Assembly: GCA_964244295.1 (NCBI GenBank)
Contig: CAXTIG010000042.1
Location: 1 to 64,000 of the forward strand
DNA length: 64,000 nt
Origin: JAJAZB01 sp964244295
GTDB taxonomy: Bacteria; Bacteroidota; Bacteroidia; Cytophagales; Spirosomataceae
Direction: 5' to 3'
Positions 59,575 to 64,000 of this stretch are shown piece by piece; positions within the stretch are counted from its first letter, which is position 1; each line of letters begins with the position of its first letter. The notes under the pieces were generated by a model. It saw only the letters and a program-made list of their open reading frames with translations, did no database searches and had not been told where the DNA came from. Both the position numbers and the translations under genes were made by a program.

Positions 59575-60303
59575 ATGAGTCGAGCCTTTCACGTCGTTTT
59601 TGAAGACAATCACCTGCTCATCGTCAGCAAAGCCGCCGGAATTTTGGTGCAGGGCGATGAAACCGGCGACGTGACGCTGGCCGACCTGCTCAAGGAATAC
59701 ATCGCCAAAAAATACGACAAGCCCGGTGCCGTGTTTCTGGGCACGGTTCACCGCCTCGACCGCCCCGTGAGTGGACTCGTCGTGTTCGCCCGCACCTCGA
59801 AGGCCCTGGAACGGATGAACGAACTGTTCCGCCGCCGTCAGGTGCAGAAAACGTACTGGGCCGTGGTGGCCCGCCGCCCCGCCGAGCCGAAGGGCAGGCT
59901 GGTTCACTGGCTGCTGAAAGACGAGGCCCGCAACGTGACCACCGCTTACGAGTACGAGGTGCCCGGCTCGCAGAAAGCCGAACTGAGTTACCAACTGGTG
60001 GGCGAAGTGAATAAACATTACCTGATTGAAGTCGAACCCCTCACGGGCCGCCCGCACCAGATTCGGGTGCAACTGGCCTCGATGGGCTGCCCCATTCGCG
60101 GCGACGTGAAGTACGGATTTCCCAGACCCAACCCCGACGGCAACATCAACCTCCACGCCCGGCGGCTGTATTTCGTGCATCCGGTGAAAAAAGAGCCGAT
60201 GATTTGCAAAGCCGCCGTGCCGCCGCAGGCGTTCTGGGAAGAATTCCTGGCTCTCGACCGCGAAGAAATCAAAGACGAACACCTGGGAATTTTGTATGAA
60301 TAA
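59575..60303 (+). CDS. RluA/RluD-type RNA pseudouridine synthase
   Basis: 242 residues. The catalytic Asp62 lies in GTVHRLDRPVSGLVVFA; YWAVVARRP and LIEVEPLTGRPHQIRVQLAS (with GCPIRGDVKYG) are also conserved. No S4 domain, so it resembles the RluA/TruC-like short form; the modified rRNA or tRNA position cannot be told. The start is ATG 59575 (SRAFHVVFEDNHLLIV). It ends 18 bases before trpC, so read-through into the trp genes is possible. Confidence 0.92.
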   Translation: MSRAFHVVFEDNHLLIVSKAAGILVQGDETGDVTLADLLKEYIAKKYDKPGAVFLGTVHRLDRPVSGLVVFARTSKALERMNELFRRRQVQKTYWAVVARRPAEPKGRLVHWLLKDEARNVTTAYEYEVPGSQKAELSYQLVGEVNKHYLIEVEPLTGRPHQIRVQLASMGCPIRGDVKYGFPRPNPDGNINLHARRLYFVHPVKKEPMICKAAVPPQAFWEEFLALDREEIKDEHLGILYE

Positions 60304-60321
60304 ACTTTACGCCCTACCCCG

Positions 60322-61131
60322 TTGAACATTCTCGATACCATCGTAACCCACAAGCGCCGACAGGTGGCGCAAGACAAGGCCAACGTTTCCATTCGGGAAT
60401 TGAGCCGGTACCCGGCCTTCGAGCGCCCCACGCTTTCCCTGCGCCAACGGCTACTGGCCGAGGAATCCACCGGCATCATCGCTGAATTCAAGCGAAAATC
60501 TCCTTCCAAAGGCATCATCAACGACAAAGTGCGCGTCACCGACGTGACGCGGGGCTACGCCGAGGCGGGCGCCGCCGGGCTGTCGGTGCTAACGGACGAG
60601 GAGTTCTTTTTCGGGCGACCCGATGATTTGCGACAGGCGCGTTCCGTGAATGCCAACACGCCGATTCTGCGCAAGGAATTCGTCATTGACGAGTACCAAC
60701 TCTACGAAGCCCGTGCTCTGGGAGCCGACGTGGTGTTGCTGATTGCTGCCTGTCTTTCGCCCACCGAAGTGACCCGCCTGGCCCGCAAAGCCCGCGAACT
60801 GAGCCTCGAAGTGTTGCTGGAAGTGCATGATTTGGAAGAATTGCAACGCAGCCTGACCCCCGACGTAGATTTGGTGGGCGTCAACAACCGTAACCTGAAA
60901 ACCTTTCAAATCGGCATCGACCCCTCGCTCGAACTGGCTGGGCAGATTCCCGATGAGTTCGTCAAAGTTTCGGAAAGCGGATTGGGCGAAGCGGATCTCA
61001 TTCACCGCTTGCGGGCCGTGGGGTTCCGGGGTTTTTTAATCGGAGAATCGTTTATGAAAACGCCCCAACCCGCCCTCGCTCTGGCCAAGTTGGTGGAGGC
61101 GCTGCGCGGCGTGAAGGCACCCGTGGCGTGA
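60322..61131 (+). CDS. trpC: indole-3-glycerol phosphate synthase
   Basis: 269 residues from a TTG start (NILDTIVTHKRRQVAQDK, the usual TrpC N-terminus). TIM barrel with IAEFKRKSPSKG (catalytic Lys and phosphate-binding region), SVLTDEEFFFG, ILRKEFVIDEYQ (second catalytic Lys), EVHDLEEL, GVNNRNLKTF and SESGLGEAD. It closes the pyrrole ring of CdRP. It is first of trpC-F-B-A here; trpE, trpG and trpD are not in the window. Confidence 0.95.
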   Translation: MNILDTIVTHKRRQVAQDKANVSIRELSRYPAFERPTLSLRQRLLAEESTGIIAEFKRKSPSKGIINDKVRVTDVTRGYAEAGAAGLSVLTDEEFFFGRPDDLRQARSVNANTPILRKEFVIDEYQLYEARALGADVVLLIAACLSPTEVTRLARKARELSLEVLLEVHDLEELQRSLTPDVDLVGVNNRNLKTFQIGIDPSLELAGQIPDEFVKVSESGLGEADLIHRLRAVGFRGFLIGESFMKTPQPALALAKLVEALRGVKAPVA

Positions 61132-61185
61132 CAAGAAAAAAACACATTTGCTTAACTTTTTACGACGTCAACCCGTTAGCCACCC

Positions 61186-61824
61186 ATGAGAATTAAGGTA
61201 TGCGGAATGCGGGAACCCGAAAACCTGCGGCAGTTGCTGGAACTTCAACCAGACTACGTTGGATTTATTTTTCACGAAGCATCACCCCGGTTTGTGGGCG
61301 AAACGCTCGACCCGGAGGTGCTGAAGGAAATTCCGCGTTCGGTGAAAAAGGTGGGGGTTTTTGTCAATGCCAGCATCGACCAAATCGGGAAAACGGTGCG
61401 GCGATACGGCCTGGATTATGCGCAACTCCACGGCGAAGAATCGCCGGATTTTTGCCGGAATCTTCAGTTCAAGGGCGTCAACATCATCAAAGCCTTTCCG
61501 ATTGACGATGCTTTTAACTTTACGAAACTCAATAATTTTAAACCCCACTGCGACTTTTTCCTGTTCGATGCCAAAGGCGTACAGCGGGGCGGCAACGGGG
61601 AAGTATTCGATTGGACCTTGCTGAATCGGTACGACAACGAAAAGCCGTTTTTCCTGGCGGGCGGCATTAGCCTCGACAACGTGGAAGAACTGACCGCCCT
61701 GGCCGGGTTACGACTCCACGCCATCGACATCAACAGTAAATTTGAAACCGCGCCGGGCTTGAAGGACATTGAAAAAATCCGCCTGCTGGTGGAAAAAGTG
61801 AAGCCGGTGGAGGAGGAAGTTTAA
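61186..61824 (+). CDS. trpF: phosphoribosylanthranilate isomerase
   Basis: 212 residues. KVCGMREPENL holds the catalytic Cys6, and the catalytic Asp is in FFLFDAKG; also GFIFHEASPRFVG, VGVFVNAS, LHGEESPDFC and FFLAGGISLDNV. It performs the Amadori rearrangement of PRA to CdRP, the step before TrpC. Separate from trpC, unlike the E. coli fusion. 54 bases after trpC. Confidence 0.95.
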   Translation: MRIKVCGMREPENLRQLLELQPDYVGFIFHEASPRFVGETLDPEVLKEIPRSVKKVGVFVNASIDQIGKTVRRYGLDYAQLHGEESPDFCRNLQFKGVNIIKAFPIDDAFNFTKLNNFKPHCDFFLFDAKGVQRGGNGEVFDWTLLNRYDNEKPFFLAGGISLDNVEELTALAGLRLHAIDINSKFETAPGLKDIEKIRLLVEKVKPVEEEV

Positions 61825-61848
61825 GGAAAGTTAATCGGTTACAGCACC

Positions 61849-63039
61849 ATGACAGCGGAAACCATTCAGTACCAGGTCAGCGAGAAAGGCTACTACGGCC
61901 AGTTTGGGGGGGCGTTCGTGCCCGAAATGCTTTACCCAAACGTGGAAGAACTGCGGGAAAAGTACCTGAGCATCATCGCGGAACCATCGTTTCAGGAGGA
62001 ATTTCAGGACTTGCTCCGCGATTACGTCGGGCGGCCCACGCCGCTGTTTTTCGCCAACCGGCTTTCTGAAAAATACAATACCCGGATTTACCTCAAGCGC
62101 GAAGACCTCTGCCACACGGGTGCCCACAAAGTCAACAACACGATTGGACAGATTCTGGTCGCCAAACGACTGGGCAAACGGCGCATCGTGGCCGAAACCG
62201 GGGCCGGGCAGCACGGCGTGGCGACGGCCACCGTCTGCGCCCTGATGGGCCTGGAGTGCATCGTGTACATGGGCGCCCTCGACATCCAGCGGCAAGCCCC
62301 CAATGTGGCCCGGATGAAAATGCTGGGGGCCGAAGTGCGGGCCGCCACCTGCGGCTCACAAACCCTCAAGGATGCCACCAATGAAGCCATGCGGCACTGG
62401 ATCAGCAATCCGGTCGATACGCACTACATCATCGGTAGCGTGGTGGGACCGCATCCGTACCCCGACATGGTGGGGCGGTTTCAGTCGGTTATTTCTGAAG
62501 AAATCCGCTGGCAATTACTGGAGAAAACGGGCCGCGAAAACCCCGACTACGTGCTGGCCTGTGTGGGCGGTGGTTCCAACGCCGCCGGGGCTTTTTATCA
62601 TTTTCTGGACGAATCGTCCGTCCGTTTGATTGCACTCGAAGCCGCCGGCCACGGCCTCACGTCGGGCCACTCCGCCGCGACCACCGCGCTGGGTAAGCCG
62701 GGGGTGCTCCACGGCAGCCGGACGATTCTGATGCAAACGGAGGATGGGCAGGTAGTCGAGCCGTACTCGCTCTCGGCGGGTTTGGATTATCCGGGAATCG
62801 GGCCGCTTCACGCGCACCTGTTTGCCAGTGGCCGAGCCGAGTTCGCCTCCGCCACCGACGAGGAAGCCTTGCAGGCGGCGCGGGAATTAGCCCGTTTGGA
62901 AGGCATCATTCCGGCCCTCGAAACGGCGCACGCCCTTGCTTACCTGTCGCGTTTGAAGGCACGACCCGATGAAGTCGTCGTCGTCAACCTATCGGGTCGG
63001 GGCGACAAAGACCTCGACACGTACATGAAATTTTTATAG
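61849..63039 (+). CDS. trpB: tryptophan synthase beta chain
   Basis: 396 residues. PLP enzyme: GQFGGAFVPEML at the N-terminus, the PLP Lys94 in CHTGAHKVNNT, the catalytic Glu in AETGAGQHG, phosphate-binding CVGGGSNAAG and GHGLTSGHSAAT. It condenses indole with serine in the alpha2beta2 complex with TrpA. 24 bases after trpF. Confidence 0.97.
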   Translation: MTAETIQYQVSEKGYYGQFGGAFVPEMLYPNVEELREKYLSIIAEPSFQEEFQDLLRDYVGRPTPLFFANRLSEKYNTRIYLKREDLCHTGAHKVNNTIGQILVAKRLGKRRIVAETGAGQHGVATATVCALMGLECIVYMGALDIQRQAPNVARMKMLGAEVRAATCGSQTLKDATNEAMRHWISNPVDTHYIIGSVVGPHPYPDMVGRFQSVISEEIRWQLLEKTGRENPDYVLACVGGGSNAAGAFYHFLDESSVRLIALEAAGHGLTSGHSAATTALGKPGVLHGSRTILMQTEDGQVVEPYSLSAGLDYPGIGPLHAHLFASGRAEFASATDEEALQAARELARLEGIIPALETAHALAYLSRLKARPDEVVVVNLSGRGDKDLDTYMKFL

Positions 63040-63097
63040 TCGAAATCTACACAGCACTCAGCCCTCCAGCCAACCGGTCGGGGGGTCTTTTTTTACC

Positions 63098-63874
63098 ATG
63101 AATCGCATCAAGCAACTGTTTCAAACGAAGCCCGATGGGATACTCAGCATCTATTTTACGGCGGGTTACCCGGCCCTGAACGACACCATGCCCATTCTGA
63201 GGGCCTTGCAGGAAAGCGGCGTGGATTTGGTCGAGATCGGAATTCCGTTTTCTGACCCCGTTGCCGACGGAGAAACCATCCAGCGAAGCAGCCAGCAAGC
63301 CCTCGATAACGGCATGACCCTGAAACTACTTTTTGAGCAACTGGAGACAATGCGCGAAAGCATCACGATTCCGGTGCTGCTGATGGGATACCTCAATCCG
63401 GTGCTGCAATTTGGGGTAGAGGCTTTTTGTGAGAAATGCCAGGCAATCGGCATCGATGGCCTCATCCTGCCCGATATGCCACTGGACGTATTCGAGGAAG
63501 AATACAAGTCTACCTTTGAACATTACGGACTAATCAACGTCTTTCTCATCACGCCCCAGACGACAGAGGCTCGCATTCGTCAGATTGACCAGCAGTCCGA
63601 GGGATTCATTTACATGGTATCATCGGCCAGCGTTACCGGGGCGAAGACCGGCATATCCGACGAGCAGGAGGATTACTTTCAGCGAATTGCCGGGATGGAG
63701 CTAAGAAATCACCGACTGATCGGCTTCGGTATCTCAACGCACGACACGTTTCAAAAGGCCAATCGACAAGCGAGTGGGGCTATCATTGGTAGTGCTTTCG
63801 TGAAAGCAGTAGCAGATACCGACGATATAGCCTCTGCTATTTCGGATTTCGTACGTGGAATCCGAAAAGAGTAA
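63098..63874 (+). CDS. trpA: tryptophan synthase alpha chain
   Basis: 258 residues. TIM barrel with the catalytic Glu46 (LVEIGIPFSDP) and Asp57 (VADGETIQ), then LMGYLNPVLQFG, GLILPDMPLD and GFGISTHDTF. It cleaves indole-3-glycerol phosphate and channels indole to TrpB. The start is ATG 63098; the 58-base gap after trpB contains a weak hairpin with seven T (63062-63094). Its codon use is less GC-rich than that of the other trp genes. Confidence 0.95.
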   Translation: MNRIKQLFQTKPDGILSIYFTAGYPALNDTMPILRALQESGVDLVEIGIPFSDPVADGETIQRSSQQALDNGMTLKLLFEQLETMRESITIPVLLMGYLNPVLQFGVEAFCEKCQAIGIDGLILPDMPLDVFEEEYKSTFEHYGLINVFLITPQTTEARIRQIDQQSEGFIYMVSSASVTGAKTGISDEQEDYFQRIAGMELRNHRLIGFGISTHDTFQKANRQASGAIIGSAFVKAVADTDDIASAISDFVRGIRKE

Positions 63875-63949
63875 ATTTTTTTCACCTCTAACTGCTTGGT
63901 TGTTAGGAGGAGCATCCGTTTTACGAAACAGCCTTCAGTTTTTTTTCAA

Positions 63950-63989
63950 TTGACCCCTTGACAGGGGGTCAATAATTCTATTACCTTTG
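63950..63989 (+). promoter_or_regulatory. strong promoter at right edge with overlapping palindrome
   Basis: TTGACA at 63958-63963 and TACCTTTG at 63982-63989 (spacer 21 bases from TTG). A palindrome TTGACCCC / GGGGTCAA (63950-63957 and 63965-63972) encloses the -33 region. The transcribed gene lies beyond the window; promoters of this strength often serve ribosomal or stable-RNA genes, but that is a guess. Confidence 0.65.
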
Positions 63990-64000
63990 CACTCCCAAAC

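Overview
The window reads as a chromosomal segment of a GC-rich member of the Bacteroidota, most likely Cytophagales close to the Spirosoma/Larkinella/Rudanella group. The evidence is the repeated Bacteroidota-type promoter (TTTG about 19-21 bases before TAnnTTTG), the scarcity of strong Shine-Dalgarno sites, fused hisIE, a bacterial GGGP-synthase homologue, an ECF sigma / anti-sigma / VWA cluster whose proteins carry SusC-like motifs, and many Bacteroidota-specific conserved proteins. No rRNA, tRNA or CRISPR array was found. The first about 1.95 kb is visibly AT-rich and holds an IS5-like transposase fragment, a truncated gene and two small secreted proteins; the rest is uniformly GC-rich.

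Layout: 1-1950 AT-rich mobile patch; 2010-5910 SBF-like transporter, pdxJ, mnmH, holin-like membrane protein; 6032-9722 leftward hisH-hisA-hisF-(toxin/antitoxin)-hisIE operon with a histidine leader-peptide attenuator; 9801-16512 DUF72 protein, TSUP exporter, a gene with three disruptions, moaA/moaD/moaE and a membrane EEP protein; 16642-22001 rimP-nusA-infB; 22122-27071 BatA-like protein, a divergent FtsZ-like protein, folA, fmt; 27158-30812 greA with a structured leader, HIT, YCII, TIM-barrel, conserved protein, fRMsr; 30968-39398 leftward secreted enzymes (cytochrome/FG-GAP lipoprotein, GH29 fucosidase, VWA, prolyl oligopeptidase), psd and gdhA; 39742-44082 DksA-like, M14 peptidase, GGGP synthase; 44173-44954 toxin-antitoxin genes; 45123-48738 gcvP and Uma2; 48757-52765 anti-sigma/sigma and divergent VWA protein; 52970-57593 secreted and membrane proteins; 57648-60303 ruvB, a tiny membrane protein, a pseudouridine synthase; 60322-63874 trpC-F-B-A; and a strong promoter at the right edge whose gene lies outside.

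Two themes run through the window. First, nearly every gene boundary carries a long imperfect palindrome of 65-145 bases. These fall into several sequence families, and many genes take their last codons and stop codon from the palindrome arm (pdxJ, mnmH, hisA, hisH, hisIE, moaD, EEP protein, TSUP exporter, BatA-like, FtsZ-like, HIT, greA, DUF72, sigma factor). One gene takes its start codon from such an element, and folA has a tandem copy of a related motif inserted in frame. Second, several operons show leader RNAs with intrinsic-terminator hairpins between promoter and start codon (his, greA, rimP), while other genes have the promoter -7 box only 4-5 bases before the start codon, which predicts leaderless mRNAs. 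The most unusual protein is the FtsZ/tubulin-like one at 24270-25205, which keeps the GTP-binding signature but seems to have lost the catalytic T7 loop.
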